A stretch of 64,000 nt of DNA from Pseudomonas floridensis. Lineage in GTDB: Bacteria; Pseudomonadota; Gammaproteobacteria; Pseudomonadales; Pseudomonadaceae. Each line of letters opens with the position of its first letter. Position 1 is the stretch's first letter. The stretch covers positions 1 through 64,000 of the forward strand of contig NZ_MUIO01000093.1 in assembly GCF_002087235.1 (NCBI RefSeq), in the 5' to 3' direction. Below, one piece after another: positions 17,814 to 26,686 of the stretch. The notes below the pieces were generated by a model, which was not told the origin of the DNA, searched no databases, and worked only from the letters and a program-made list of their open reading frames with translations. The position numbers and the translations under genes are program-made.

Positions 17814-18893
17814 ATGAGTGAGCATCCCGATGTACCTCAAGGTGACAGTCACGCATCTGTGCGAGAATCGTTCGTCAGCCGTCAGAAGTGTAAGAAAACG
17901 ATGTCAGATGAGGATTCGCGCAGCGCGTCGCGCTACGCCACCATCCGTGAAGTGTTACGTAACGCTATCCTCACGGGTGCGGCCGCCAATGGACTGGTGC
18001 TGCTCGAAGCACCTTTGGCAGACCTGTTTGGCACCAGCCGCGTGCCGGTGCGCAAGGCACTCCACCTGCTGCATGAAGAAGGCCTGATCAGTCGATTCGA
18101 CGGGCGCGGTTTCCTGGTCAATCCCGAAGGTCTTGATGTGGAACCCCTGCGCCTGAGCCTGAGCCACACGCAGTTCGGCCTGGACAGCAACGAAGAACTG
18201 GTGGACACCCGCCCGCTGGGTGAACGCATTCACGACGAGATCGGGTCGGCACTGTCGGCCTGTATCGCTTTCGGCCACTACCGTCTGGATGAACAGAGCG
18301 CCGCCGAGCACTACGGCGTCAGCCGCGCCGTGGTCCGCGAAGCGTTAATGCGACTGCGCGATCGCGGTCTGGTGGAGAAGGAGCCGTACTCGCAGTGGCT
18401 GGCCGGACCTTTGACCGCACGGGAAGTGACCGATGATTACGAACTGCGTGCCTGCCTGGAGCCCGAAGCCCTGCGCCAGACTGCGCCGAAGCTGAACCGT
18501 GAACACCTGGAAGCCATGCTGGCCAGAGTCATCGAGGCGCAAAACGCCGAACGTTGCAGCCTGGAGCAGATCGAGCAACTGGAAGAGGACCTGCACCGGC
18601 ACTGTCTGGCCGGTCTGCAGAACCGTAAGATCGCGACCCTGATCAGTCAGGCCCAGAGCCCGATGATCATCAATCGAATCTTTTATCGCCTGCTGGGCAT
18701 CGGTGCCGACGAGGCGATGCTCGCCGAGCACCGAATGATCCTTGAACTGCTGCTGCACGGCGCCTTCGATGCCGCAGCCCTCAACCTCAAGGAACACCTG
18801 CAACGCGCTCGGCAACGCATGCTTCAGCGCCTGAAAGTGCTGTCGGTCCTGCCCGAGCAGGAGGTGCCGGCTTACCTGACGCGTCTGAGCTGA
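17814..18893 (+). CDS. GntR/FadR-type regulator with two tandem winged-helix domains and an FCD domain
   Basis: 359 residues from ATG 17814; ATG 17901 is an alternative start. Two complete GntR recognition units are visible: LFGTSRVPVRKALHLLHEEG (residues 71-90) and HYGVSRAVVREALMRLRDRG (166-185), each in a wHTH of about 60 residues (41-103, 135-195). A C-terminal FCD effector domain follows, with LEEDLHRHC and late His residues (LAEHRMI, LKEHLQ) that could bind metal. Usual members have one wHTH. It is divergent from the amidase-imidase operon and probably represses it, inducer unknown. Confidence 0.85.
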   Translation: MSEHPDVPQGDSHASVRESFVSRQKCKKTMSDEDSRSASRYATIREVLRNAILTGAAANGLVLLEAPLADLFGTSRVPVRKALHLLHEEGLISRFDGRGFLVNPEGLDVEPLRLSLSHTQFGLDSNEELVDTRPLGERIHDEIGSALSACIAFGHYRLDEQSAAEHYGVSRAVVREALMRLRDRGLVEKEPYSQWLAGPLTAREVTDDYELRACLEPEALRQTAPKLNREHLEAMLARVIEAQNAERCSLEQIEQLEEDLHRHCLAGLQNRKIATLISQAQSPMIINRIFYRLLGIGADEAMLAEHRMILELLLHGAFDAAALNLKEHLQRARQRMLQRLKVLSVLPEQEVPAYLTRLS

Positions 18894-18970
18894 GGAAGAC
18901 TTTCTCGGCCCGCTCTCGGTCCTTGATGGTGAGCCACCACCCACAGTTGCTGAACAACCGGGTGGCACCG

Positions 18971-18989
18971 GTCGCTGCCAGGCAGCGAC
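18971..18989. terminator. Hairpin downstream of the GntR gene
   Basis: GTCGCTGCC and GGCAGCGAC are separated by one base. It lies 78 bases after the regulator stop in the 195-bp gap before the leftward haemoglobin gene. No T-tract follows, so a terminator role is uncertain. I see nothing else in this gap. Confidence 0.35.
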
Positions 18990-19088
18990 GGCGCCAACGT
19001 GAGTGTGACGCGAGATACCGGACAAAATGCCAAACGGAGTTTAAGAACTTTCCTATAGGTCGTGTCTGAAGCCTGCGTGCAGGCCGTG

Positions 19089-19511
19089 CTACTTGCCAAT
19101 CACTTCGCCGCGCATCGCGGCCAATCGGGCGATGAAGCGGTTTTGCACCGGCACCGGAACGTGCTCGCTGTCCATCGACGCGATCAGGTTCTCCACCAGC
19201 GCGTTGAAGTCGCTGGGCGTCAGGTTCTGGCCCTTGTGCGACTCGGCCAGACTGTCGCCGGTGTAGGTGCAGGGGCCATCGGCGACCACGCAGAACTTTT
19301 CGACCAGCCGGTCGCGCAGCAGGACGATATTGACCCGCCTGAAACGCTCGACGATCCGGTCGTCTTTGGCGGCGTTCAGCAGCATGCCTTCGACGATGCG
19401 CTGGATGCCGGCGCGCTGGCCGAGGTCTTGATACAAACTTTCGTCACGGGAGGGATGCTGAGCGCAACCGATCAGCAAGGCCAGCGTCAGGCCCATCAGA
19501 AAACGGATCAT
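19089..19511 (-). CDS. Group 1 truncated haemoglobin with lipoprotein signal
   Basis: 140 residues. A short leader MIRFLMGLTLALLIGC ends in a lipobox with C16, so the protein should be membrane-anchored on the periplasmic side. The globin part (SLYQDLGQRAGIQRIVEGML) is a group 1 truncated fold; H92 in ESHKGQNLTPSDF is the expected haem-binding proximal His. Truncated globins bind O2 or NO. An exported, lipidated form is unusual. Its start overlaps the DUF3034 stop, so it is the last gene of a four-gene coupled operon. Confidence 0.85.
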   Translation of the reverse strand: MIRFLMGLTLALLIGCAQHPSRDESLYQDLGQRAGIQRIVEGMLLNAAKDDRIVERFRRVNIVLLRDRLVEKFCVVADGPCTYTGDSLAESHKGQNLTPSDFNALVENLIASMDSEHVPVPVQNRFIARLAAMRGEVIGK

Positions 19512-20377
19512 CAGAAGCTCCCCTGGACCGACAGATAGGTGCCGTTCTGGTTATCCAGCGTGGCAATTTCACCCAGCCGGGCGTAGGCCAGAACGAACGA
19601 CACATGTTTGTTGGGGAAATAGCCGACAAATACATCCGCCCAATCGCTCTCGCCCGCAAAGGACAGGTTGTCGGGTTTTTCCCGGTATTCCATGCCCACG
19701 GCCCAGCGCGGGTTGAACAACACCGCCACCGAACCTTCCTTGAGCAGACTGCGACTGTCACGACGATCGCCACCAAATCCCAGCAGGCCGGTTTCGTTGG
19801 CCCGGCTGTAACGCACGCCGCCGTTGACGACCACGTTGTAGCCAAACGCCGCCCCCATGAACAGTCGGCTGGCGGTCAGGTAGCCCTCGACGTCCGAATC
19901 ACGTCTGGCGCCTACCAGACTGGGAATCAGGAAGTCGTTCTGATGCTTGTATTGAACGCCCAGCGACACCTGCGGCAGGCTGTCGTAGATCAGATCACCG
20001 AACAGGCGCACCTTGACGCCGAAGACATCCTGACTGAGGTTGTCATCCGGCAGGCTCAGCCTGTGTTGCAACGGGCTGATATCGAAACGCTGATGCGCGT
20101 AGGAAAGCTCCACGCGGTTCCCGTAGGCGAGCGCCAGACCCGCCACATCCAGGTTGTAGTCCGGCAGATTGATGTGAGTGGCAAACGCGGTAGCACCCCA
20201 CTCGCCCTGCTCGCTGTAGCCGGTGATCACGGCCCAGGGCGTAATGCCGCCGCCCGCGCTGCCTTCAATGTTACTGGCACCACCCGTGGCGATCAGACGA
20301 CCGTTATCGGCCGACGCCAGCGGTACGACCGCCGCCAACAGGCAGCCCGACATCATTAATACTGTTTTATAAGACAT
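19511..20377 (-). CDS. DUF3034 family, predicted outer-membrane beta-barrel
   Basis: 288 residues. A Sec signal (MSYKTVLMMSGCLLAAVVPLASA) precedes NGRLIATGGASNIEGSAGGGITPWAV, the DUF3034 start. Many alternating amphipathic strands and a terminal Phe (VQGSF) suggest an outer-membrane barrel. Function is unknown. It overlaps the EAL gene by 11 bases and the haemoglobin gene by one, so it is translated in the same operon. Confidence 0.8.
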   Translation of the reverse strand: MSYKTVLMMSGCLLAAVVPLASADNGRLIATGGASNIEGSAGGGITPWAVITGYSEQGEWGATAFATHINLPDYNLDVAGLALAYGNRVELSYAHQRFDISPLQHRLSLPDDNLSQDVFGVKVRLFGDLIYDSLPQVSLGVQYKHQNDFLIPSLVGARRDSDVEGYLTASRLFMGAAFGYNVVVNGGVRYSRANETGLLGFGGDRRDSRSLLKEGSVAVLFNPRWAVGMEYREKPDNLSFAGESDWADVFVGYFPNKHVSFVLAYARLGEIATLDNQNGTYLSVQGSF

Positions 20378-22736
20378 GGCTCAACGCACCGTCTTTGCTG
20401 GATGAAGCGTGTGATTTGACGACCCAGCTTTCGAATGCAGCGGCGGGCAATGGCCGGCTGATCAGATAACCCTGGGCGGTATCGCAATGCCAGCGCCGCA
20501 ACAGGTCCAGGCTGTGTTGATATTCAACGCCTTCGGCCACGACTTTGAGCCCAAGGTTGTGGCTCATTTCGATGGTCGAACGCACGATGACCGCGTCCTC
20601 GCTGGTTTCATCCAGGTTGCGCACGAAGGATTGGTCAATCTTGAGTTCCTGCACCGGCAAACGCTTGAGGTGCGCCAGTGACGAGTAACCGGTGCCGAAG
20701 TCGTCCACCGACAGGCTGATGCCACAGTCGCGCAGGCGATGCAGCACCACCAGTGCTTTTTCCGGCTCGCTCATGATGGCGCTTTCGGTGATTTCGAAGA
20801 CCAGTTGCTCTGCCGGTACGTCGTACTGTTCAAGCAGACGCATGACGAATCCGGCCAGGTCGTCGCCCAGCAGGTCGTCAGCGGAAATGTTCACCGAAAC
20901 CTGCAGCACCAGACCGCGCTTGCGCCAATCGGCCAACTGGCGCATGGCTTCTTCGATGACCCAGTTGGTCAGCACATGAATGCTGCCGGTGCGCTCGGCC
21001 AGCACGATGAATTCAGCAGGCGAAACGTTACCGAACTGCGGATGACTCCAGCGCAGCAGCGCTTCAGCCTGACGTACAGTGCCTTGGCGGATGTCCAGCT
21101 TGGGCTGGTAATGCAACACCAGCTCACCATTTTGCGGCGCCTTGCGCAGATCGCGGATCAGGCTGATTTGACGCTGGTGCGCCAGGTCGCGGCCGTCCTG
21201 ATAGATCTGCAGACGCCCCGGCAGGAACGCAGCGTCCTTGCGAGCGATGGCTGCACGGTTGACCAGTTCCTGCGCCGAATGACCATGTTCCGGGTAGACC
21301 GTGATACCGACGCAGCAGTCGAGCGCGATGTCGTGGTTATCGATCCGCTGCGGCTCGCTGAGCAAGCGTTGCAAGGCGTCGCCGGTTGCCACCGCGCCGT
21401 CACTGGTGGTGTGGTCGAGCAACAGGAGAAACTCGTTGGCCGACAGGCGTGCCACGGTATCACCGGCGCGCAGCGTGCTCTGCAAACGCTGGCCCACTTG
21501 CCGCAGCATCTGCTCCACCCCTTCGGTGCCGGAGCCTTCATTGATCGCGGCAAGGTTTTCGATGCTCAGGTACAGCAGCGCCACTGGACGTTCTGCAGAA
21601 ATGGCGCTGCCCAGTCGCTCCATGACCAGCGCGCGGTTGGGCAGACCGGTCAGATTATCGTGCAGTGCGTTGTGCGCCAGTTGCCCTTCGCGCACCGCAA
21701 TGCCGTGCTGCATGGTGTTGATCGCAGCCGCGAGCATGCCGAGTTCGTCACTGCGGGCCATGTTGACCGGGGTTTCATAATCGCCGTCACCAATACGCTT
21801 GGCCGCGATGGCCAGCGCACGCACCGGCAGCGACACGCTGCGAGCCAGCGCCAGTGTCCCGATCAGCGAAGCCAGCAACGCTGCCATGGAAATCCAGAAA
21901 ATCTTTTCATCCAGCGGTGCAAAGGCCTGCAAGGCTTTGTCCAGCGGGCTTTGCAGCAACGCGATGACCTGATCATCGCCAGGATTTCCGGTGCTGGCGA
22001 GCATCAGCGTCTGACTGAGGAAGTTCAGGTTCGACTGCTCGGTGAGCCGCATCTGTCCACCGGAAGAACTGCGCATCAGATCGATTAGCCCCGCATGCAG
22101 GGCTTCGGGCTGGGTACTGATCAGACTGCCTGGTTGCCCATGCTCGACCGTGAGGAACGACACCTCCAGACCGCTGAGCGAGCGCAGCTCTTCGGCGATG
22201 TCGCTGTCGATGGAAAACCCCATGACCACCCGACCGATCGGCAACGGCGCCAGCACGGTGCTTTCAACCAGCAAGTGAGGCGTTCCGCCGCCCGGCACGA
22301 TCAGCACCGACTGACCGCTGCGCTTGGCGGTACGCAATGCCTGGTCATAGACGAACTGCGACCCTTCACGCACTTCAGGCACGGTGCTGGCGATCACCAC
22401 GCCGTCCATGCCCAGCAAAAACATGTCGCTGGCGTTGATGCGCTTGCCATGGTTGAGCAGTACTGAACGAATGGTCGATGCGTCGGAACTGGCCACCGCA
22501 TCGCGAAACCCGAAGTCGGCGGAGAGCAGTTGCACCGCATCACGCAGCCGCTTGCCGCGCAGGTCGATCAAACGCTCGAATACACGACTGCCCACTTCCA
22601 GTTGTGCCTGGGCCTGTGTGCGCACGGCATCACCCGTCGCCACCTTGACCGCAAAAAACACAGCGCACACCACGATCATCAACAGGGCAATCAAAACCCC
22701 CGCGATGCGCGCCTGGAAGCTGACTTTAAGGTTCAT
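20367..22736 (-). CDS. Membrane sensor with HAMP, degenerate GGDEF and EAL (c-di-GMP phosphodiesterase)
   Basis: 789 residues. A TM helix (about 10-32) starts a periplasmic Cache-like sensor (about 33-275), a second TM (about 277-298) and HAMP (SLPVRALAIAAKRIGDGDYE) follow. The GGDEF domain has SANEF in place of GG(D/E)EF near residues 431-435, so it should not make c-di-GMP. The EAL domain keeps QAEALLRW (E558), FEITESAI, DDFGTGYSS, LKIDQSF and VAEGVE, so phosphodiesterase activity is likely. It overlaps the upstream cupredoxin-like gene (ATGA). The sensor may read a signal processed by the three exported partners. Confidence 0.9.
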   Translation of the reverse strand: MNLKVSFQARIAGVLIALLMIVVCAVFFAVKVATGDAVRTQAQAQLEVGSRVFERLIDLRGKRLRDAVQLLSADFGFRDAVASSDASTIRSVLLNHGKRINASDMFLLGMDGVVIASTVPEVREGSQFVYDQALRTAKRSGQSVLIVPGGGTPHLLVESTVLAPLPIGRVVMGFSIDSDIAEELRSLSGLEVSFLTVEHGQPGSLISTQPEALHAGLIDLMRSSSGGQMRLTEQSNLNFLSQTLMLASTGNPGDDQVIALLQSPLDKALQAFAPLDEKIFWISMAALLASLIGTLALARSVSLPVRALAIAAKRIGDGDYETPVNMARSDELGMLAAAINTMQHGIAVREGQLAHNALHDNLTGLPNRALVMERLGSAISAERPVALLYLSIENLAAINEGSGTEGVEQMLRQVGQRLQSTLRAGDTVARLSANEFLLLLDHTTSDGAVATGDALQRLLSEPQRIDNHDIALDCCVGITVYPEHGHSAQELVNRAAIARKDAAFLPGRLQIYQDGRDLAHQRQISLIRDLRKAPQNGELVLHYQPKLDIRQGTVRQAEALLRWSHPQFGNVSPAEFIVLAERTGSIHVLTNWVIEEAMRQLADWRKRGLVLQVSVNISADDLLGDDLAGFVMRLLEQYDVPAEQLVFEITESAIMSEPEKALVVLHRLRDCGISLSVDDFGTGYSSLAHLKRLPVQELKIDQSFVRNLDETSEDAVIVRSTIEMSHNLGLKVVAEGVEYQHSLDLLRRWHCDTAQGYLISRPLPAAAFESWVVKSHASSSKDGALSHVL

Positions 22737-23407
22737 TCATGCGCTGCCTTATGAAAGGCATCGCCAAAGCCGCTGGTCGCCGGCCTTGCAGGCTTGTCGT
22801 CGGCTTTCAACTCGACCGGCAGGCTGAAGCGCTGAGTAAGGCCAGCGGCCGGAATGTCGAATTCGCCGCCGGAAACCGGCTGCATATCCTCGATCTGCGG
22901 GTGCCAGAGCGTGGCCTGGTAATGACCCGCGGGCATCTGGTCGAGCTTGATCATGCCGTTGCTGTCGGTCACACCGAACCAGGGCTCGTCCGTGACATAG
23001 ATGTAGCCGACCATCCAGTCATGAATGTTGCAGCCCAAAACCACGACGCCCGGCTTGTCGAACAGCAGCGGTTCGGAAGGCGTGCCCTCGTACAGGCGCA
23101 ACTCGAAGCGCTTGGCCGGAGAAAAGGAATAGACCTGATGGCGGATGTTGTCGCTGTTGGGGAATTTGACCTGAGTGCTGGTGTGAACGGCCAGCACATG
23201 AGGCGCGAACTCCTGATCGCGTTGATCCATCGACGCCTTGAGCGGCGCGGGTGTCGGGTCGGGCGGGCCTTTGAGGGTCACCACGGCATCGGCCAGTGGC
23301 TTGCCCTGCTTGTCGAGCATCTGCGCCGTGAAGGTTGCGGCCGAAGCACTGGCCGCCGATACCGCGAACAGTCCAGCAAGCAGTGCTGAAAAAAATACGT
23401 TGGTCAT
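22733..23407 (-). CDS. Exported cupredoxin-like protein ('methylamine utilization protein' type)
   Basis: 224 residues from ATG 23407, with signal peptide FSALLAGLFAVSAASASA. A CarboxypepD-like start (QMLDKQGKPLADAVVTLKG) leads to a cupredoxin domain with type-1 copper ligands H90 (NIRHQVYSF), C126, H129 and M132 (GCNIHDWM). The C-terminal part (GMIKLDQMPAGHYQATLWHP) is again CarboxypepD-like. The database label 'methylamine utilization' has no support here, as no mau genes are near. It would carry electrons or copper in the periplasm. It is the first gene of the operon and overlaps the EAL gene start. Confidence 0.8.
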   Translation of the reverse strand: MTNVFFSALLAGLFAVSAASASAATFTAQMLDKQGKPLADAVVTLKGPPDPTPAPLKASMDQRDQEFAPHVLAVHTSTQVKFPNSDNIRHQVYSFSPAKRFELRLYEGTPSEPLLFDKPGVVVLGCNIHDWMVGYIYVTDEPWFGVTDSNGMIKLDQMPAGHYQATLWHPQIEDMQPVSGGEFDIPAAGLTQRFSLPVELKADDKPARPATSGFGDAFHKAAHE

Positions 23408-23534
23408 AACCGATTCAACCCAAGACGGCACAGTGCCGCATAGAAATAAGCCAGCCCTGGCGACATCCGAGAGATCCCGGCGAGCGCTGAAACCAGCGTT
23501 TTTATCGCCACTATTCACACTATCGACCGAAGCC

Positions 23535-23564
23535 ATTGAAACCTGAGGATGCTTGCCCCATCTA
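23535..23564 (+). promoter_or_regulatory. Sigma-32-type heat-shock promoter of lon
   Basis: ATTGAAA (-35, 23535-23541) and CCCCATCTA (-10, 23556-23564) are 14 bases apart, near the sigma-32 consensus CTTGAAA/CCCCATnT. The predicted start of transcription is about 20 bases before the lon ATG. Confidence 0.75.
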
Positions 23565-23593
23565 AGAGCCATGTTCAATTTCTCAGGTGCCCC

Positions 23594-26011
23594 ATGAGCG
23601 ACCAGCAGACAGACTCGCAAGATTTGCCGAACGATGCAGCCGAGCACGACATGTCGCTGAGCTCCGACAGCACCTCCCTTGCCCTTCCCGGCCAGAACCT
23701 GCCGGACAAGGTCTACATCATCCCGATCCACAACCGTCCGTTCTTCCCGGCCCAGGTCTTGCCGGTGATCGTCAATGAAGAGCCATGGGCCGAGACGCTT
23801 GAGCTGGTCAGCAAGTCCGAGCATCACTCCCTTGCGCTGTTTTTCATGGACACGCCGCAGGAAGATCCGCGCCACTTCAATACGGGTGCGCTGCCCGAGT
23901 ATGGCACTTTGGTCAAGGTTCACCACGCCAGCCGTGAAAATGGTCGCTTGCAGTTCGTGGCGCAAGGTCTGAGCCGTGTGCGAATCCGCACCTGGCTCAA
24001 GCACCATCGCCCACCGTATCTGGTAGAAGTCGAGTACCCGCAGCAGCCCAACGAGCCGACCGACGAGGTCAAGGCCTACGGCATGGCTTTGATCAATGCG
24101 ATCAAGGAACTGCTGCCGCTCAACCCGCTGTACAGCGAAGAGTTGAAAAACTATCTGAATCGCTTCAGCCCGAACGATCCATCGCCGCTGACCGATTTCG
24201 CGGCGGCGCTGACCTCAGCGACCGGCGTCGAGCTGCAGCAGGTGCTGGATTGCGTGCCCATGCTCAAGCGCATGGAAAAAGTGCTGCCGATGCTGCGCAA
24301 GGAAGTCGAAGTCGCGCGCCTGCAGAAAGAAATTTCCGCCGAGGTCAATCGCAAGATCGGCGAGCACCAGCGCCAGTTCTTCCTCAAGGAACAGCTCAAG
24401 GTCATTCAGCAGGAGCTGGGCCTGAGCAAGGACGATCGCAGCGCCGACATCGAACAGTTTGAGCAGCGCCTGGAAGGCAAGACCCTGCCTGCGCAAGCGC
24501 GCAAGAAGTTCGACGAGGAAATCGGCAAGCTCAAGGTGCTGGAAACCGGCTCGCCGGAATACGCCGTGACACGCAATTACCTGGACTGGACCAGCTCCCT
24601 GCCGTGGGGCGTCTATGGCGCGGATAAGCTGGATCTCAAGCACGCGCGCAAGGTGCTCGATCAGCACCATGCCGGTCTGGATGACATCAAGGCGCGGATC
24701 CTCGAGTTCCTCGCGGTCGGCGCCTACAAGGGCGAAATCAGTGGTTCGATCGTGCTGCTGGTCGGTCCGCCCGGCGTGGGCAAGACCAGCGTCGGACGTT
24801 CGATTGCCGAATCGCTGGGTCGTCCGTTCTATCGCCTCAGCGTCGGCGGCATGCGTGACGAAGCGGAAATCAAGGGCCATCGCCGCACCTACATCGGCGC
24901 CCAGCCCGGCAAGCTGGTGCAGGCACTCAAAGACGTGGAAGTGATGAATCCGGTCATCATGCTCGACGAAATCGACAAGATGGGCCAGAGCTACCAGGGC
25001 GACCCGGCGTCAGCGCTGCTGGAAACCCTGGACCCGGAACAGAACGTCGAATTCCTCGATCATTACCTCGACCTGCGCCTGGACTTGTCCAAGGTGCTGT
25101 TCGTCTGCACCGCCAATACCCTGGACTCGATTCCCGGCCCGTTGCTGGACCGTATGGAAGTGATTCGCCTGTCCGGCTACATCACCGAAGAAAAACTCGC
25201 CATCGCCAAGCGCCACCTGTGGCCCAAGCAACTGGCCAAAGCGGGCGTTGCCAAGAACAAGCTGACCATCAGCGACAGTGCTCTGCGAGCGGTCATTGAA
25301 GGCTATGCGCGTGAAGCCGGTGTGCGGCATCTGGAGAAACAGCTGGGCAAGCTGGTGCGCAAGGCGGTGGTCAAACTGCTGGATACGCCTGACTCGGTGA
25401 TCAAGATCGGGCCAAAGGACCTGGAAGCGTCGCTGGGCATGCCGGTGTTCCGCAGCGAACAGGTGTTGTCGGGCACAGGCGTCATTACGGGTCTGGCATG
25501 GACCAGCATGGGCGGCGCGACGCTGCCGATCGAAGCCACCCGCATTCACACCTTGAACCGGGGCTTCAAGCTGACCGGTCAATTGGGTGACGTGATGAAG
25601 GAATCTGCGGAAATTGCCTACAGCTATGTCAGCTCCAATCTGTCGAAGTTTGGCGGTGATGCGAAGTTCTTTGACGAAGCATTCGTGCACTTGCACGTAC
25701 CTGAAGGCGCGACGCCAAAAGACGGCCCGAGCGCCGGCGTGACCATGGCCAGCGCTCTGCTGTCCCTGGCCCGCAATCAGCCACCGAAGAAAGGCGTCGC
25801 CATGACCGGCGAGCTGACCCTGACCGGGCACGTGCTGCCAATTGGCGGTGTAAGGGAAAAAGTGATTGCGGCGCGTCGTCAGAAGATCAACGAACTGATC
25901 CTCCCCGAGCCGAATCGAGGCAACTTCGAGGAACTGCCGGACTACCTGAAGGAAGGCCTGACGGTTCACTTCGCCAAGCGCTTTGCCGACGTAGCCAAGG
26001 TTCTGTTCTGA
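23594..26011 (+). CDS. lon: ATP-dependent Lon protease, second paralogue type (AsrA-like)
   Basis: 805 residues from ATG 23594 (MSDQQTDSQDLPNDAAEHD). The order is LON substrate domain (about 45-240), AAA+ module with Walker A GPPGVGKTS (from residue 391) and Walker B VIMLDEIDK, and a C-terminal protease with the dyad S713 (DGPSAG) and K756 (GGVREKVIAA), 43 residues apart as in E. coli Lon. It is not next to clpX/hupB but to a chagasin-like inhibitor, as P. aeruginosa asrA (PA0779) is. It degrades misfolded and regulatory proteins. Its promoter looks heat-shock controlled. Confidence 0.93.
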   Translation: MSDQQTDSQDLPNDAAEHDMSLSSDSTSLALPGQNLPDKVYIIPIHNRPFFPAQVLPVIVNEEPWAETLELVSKSEHHSLALFFMDTPQEDPRHFNTGALPEYGTLVKVHHASRENGRLQFVAQGLSRVRIRTWLKHHRPPYLVEVEYPQQPNEPTDEVKAYGMALINAIKELLPLNPLYSEELKNYLNRFSPNDPSPLTDFAAALTSATGVELQQVLDCVPMLKRMEKVLPMLRKEVEVARLQKEISAEVNRKIGEHQRQFFLKEQLKVIQQELGLSKDDRSADIEQFEQRLEGKTLPAQARKKFDEEIGKLKVLETGSPEYAVTRNYLDWTSSLPWGVYGADKLDLKHARKVLDQHHAGLDDIKARILEFLAVGAYKGEISGSIVLLVGPPGVGKTSVGRSIAESLGRPFYRLSVGGMRDEAEIKGHRRTYIGAQPGKLVQALKDVEVMNPVIMLDEIDKMGQSYQGDPASALLETLDPEQNVEFLDHYLDLRLDLSKVLFVCTANTLDSIPGPLLDRMEVIRLSGYITEEKLAIAKRHLWPKQLAKAGVAKNKLTISDSALRAVIEGYAREAGVRHLEKQLGKLVRKAVVKLLDTPDSVIKIGPKDLEASLGMPVFRSEQVLSGTGVITGLAWTSMGGATLPIEATRIHTLNRGFKLTGQLGDVMKESAEIAYSYVSSNLSKFGGDAKFFDEAFVHLHVPEGATPKDGPSAGVTMASALLSLARNQPPKKGVAMTGELTLTGHVLPIGGVREKVIAARRQKINELILPEPNRGNFEELPDYLKEGLTVHFAKRFADVAKVLF

Positions 26012-26025
26012 CAGACAACGCCGGT

Positions 26026-26048
26026 GCTCCTGCGCATTGGGCAGGAGC
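26026..26048 (+). terminator. Stem-loop just after lon
   Basis: GCTCCTGC and GCAGGAGC pair perfectly around a 7-base loop, 15 bases after the lon stop. No T-run follows, so it may act as an RNA-stabilising end structure with the palindrome at 26082. Confidence 0.45.
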
Positions 26049-26081
26049 CATTGCCTCCAGCCTGATCTCCAACGCCTGCAC

Positions 26082-26115
26082 AGCGGTCATCCCGGACAAG
26101 TCCGGGATGACCGCT
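26082..26115. repeat. REP-like perfect palindrome
   Basis: Two 16-bp arms AGCGGTCATCCCGGAC and GTCCGGGATGACCGCT are separated by AA. The centre GGACAAGTCC is the same core as the REP elements at 12.9 kb and 52.1 kb. It lies between lon and the inhibitor gene and may also block transcription or 3' exonucleases. Confidence 0.75.
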
Positions 26116-26181
26116 CCCGGCTCCCCTCAAAAACCCTGATCGGTTATCCTCCAGCATCGTCACGTAAAACCGGACCTTGCC

Positions 26182-26574
26182 ATGACCCGTGCCCGCCTCC
26201 TCGCGCCCTTTAGCCTCGCTCTGCTGAGTGCCTGCGCCCAGACACCGAAGAACATCGTTTCCATCGACAGCCAGAGCGACTGCCCGCTGACGCTGAAAAC
26301 CGGCCAGACGCTGATCCTGACCCTGCCCAGCAACCCGACTACCGGCTTTCGCTGGCTGACCCAGAACCCTGCGCAAAATATCTTGCGCAGCCTCGGGCCT
26401 GAGGTCTACGCCAACGGCGGCAACAAGGAAATGATCGGCAGCGGCGGCGAATCGGTCTGGCGTTACAAAGCCAGCGAAGCAGGCAGCGGGCGGCTGCTGA
26501 TGGTCTATCAGCAGCCTTGGGCGCCGGAAGTGCCGCCAGAGCAGACCTTCGACTGTTCGATCAAGGTCGACTGA
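26182..26574 (+). CDS. Chagasin-like (I42) cysteine-protease inhibitor lipoprotein
   Basis: 130 residues. The leader MTRARLLAPFSLALLSAC has a lipobox with C18. The three I42 inhibitor loops are visible: NPTTGFRW, a Gly-rich GSGGESVWRY loop and QQPWAPE. Family members block papain-like cysteine proteases. It follows the Lon paralogue, the same neighbour pair as PA0779-PA0778 in P. aeruginosa. A periplasmic location is expected. Confidence 0.85.
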   Translation: MTRARLLAPFSLALLSACAQTPKNIVSIDSQSDCPLTLKTGQTLILTLPSNPTTGFRWLTQNPAQNILRSLGPEVYANGGNKEMIGSGGESVWRYKASEAGSGRLLMVYQQPWAPEVPPEQTFDCSIKVD

Positions 26575-26686
26575 AGCCTTCTCGCTACGTTGCGCGGCGA
26601 CTCATCCGAGAAGCTGCGCTGCCCCATGCATCCCGTCGACAACTTGGCTAGAATGCCCGCCTTTCAAAGCCTTCGCCGGAATCGCC

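Noticed and set aside
20739..22088. 449-codon rightward open frame
   Set aside because: Antisense shadow of the GGDEF-EAL gene.
22733..23407. Methylamine catabolism
   Set aside because: No methylamine dehydrogenase or maturation genes are present; only a cupredoxin-like domain supports the label.
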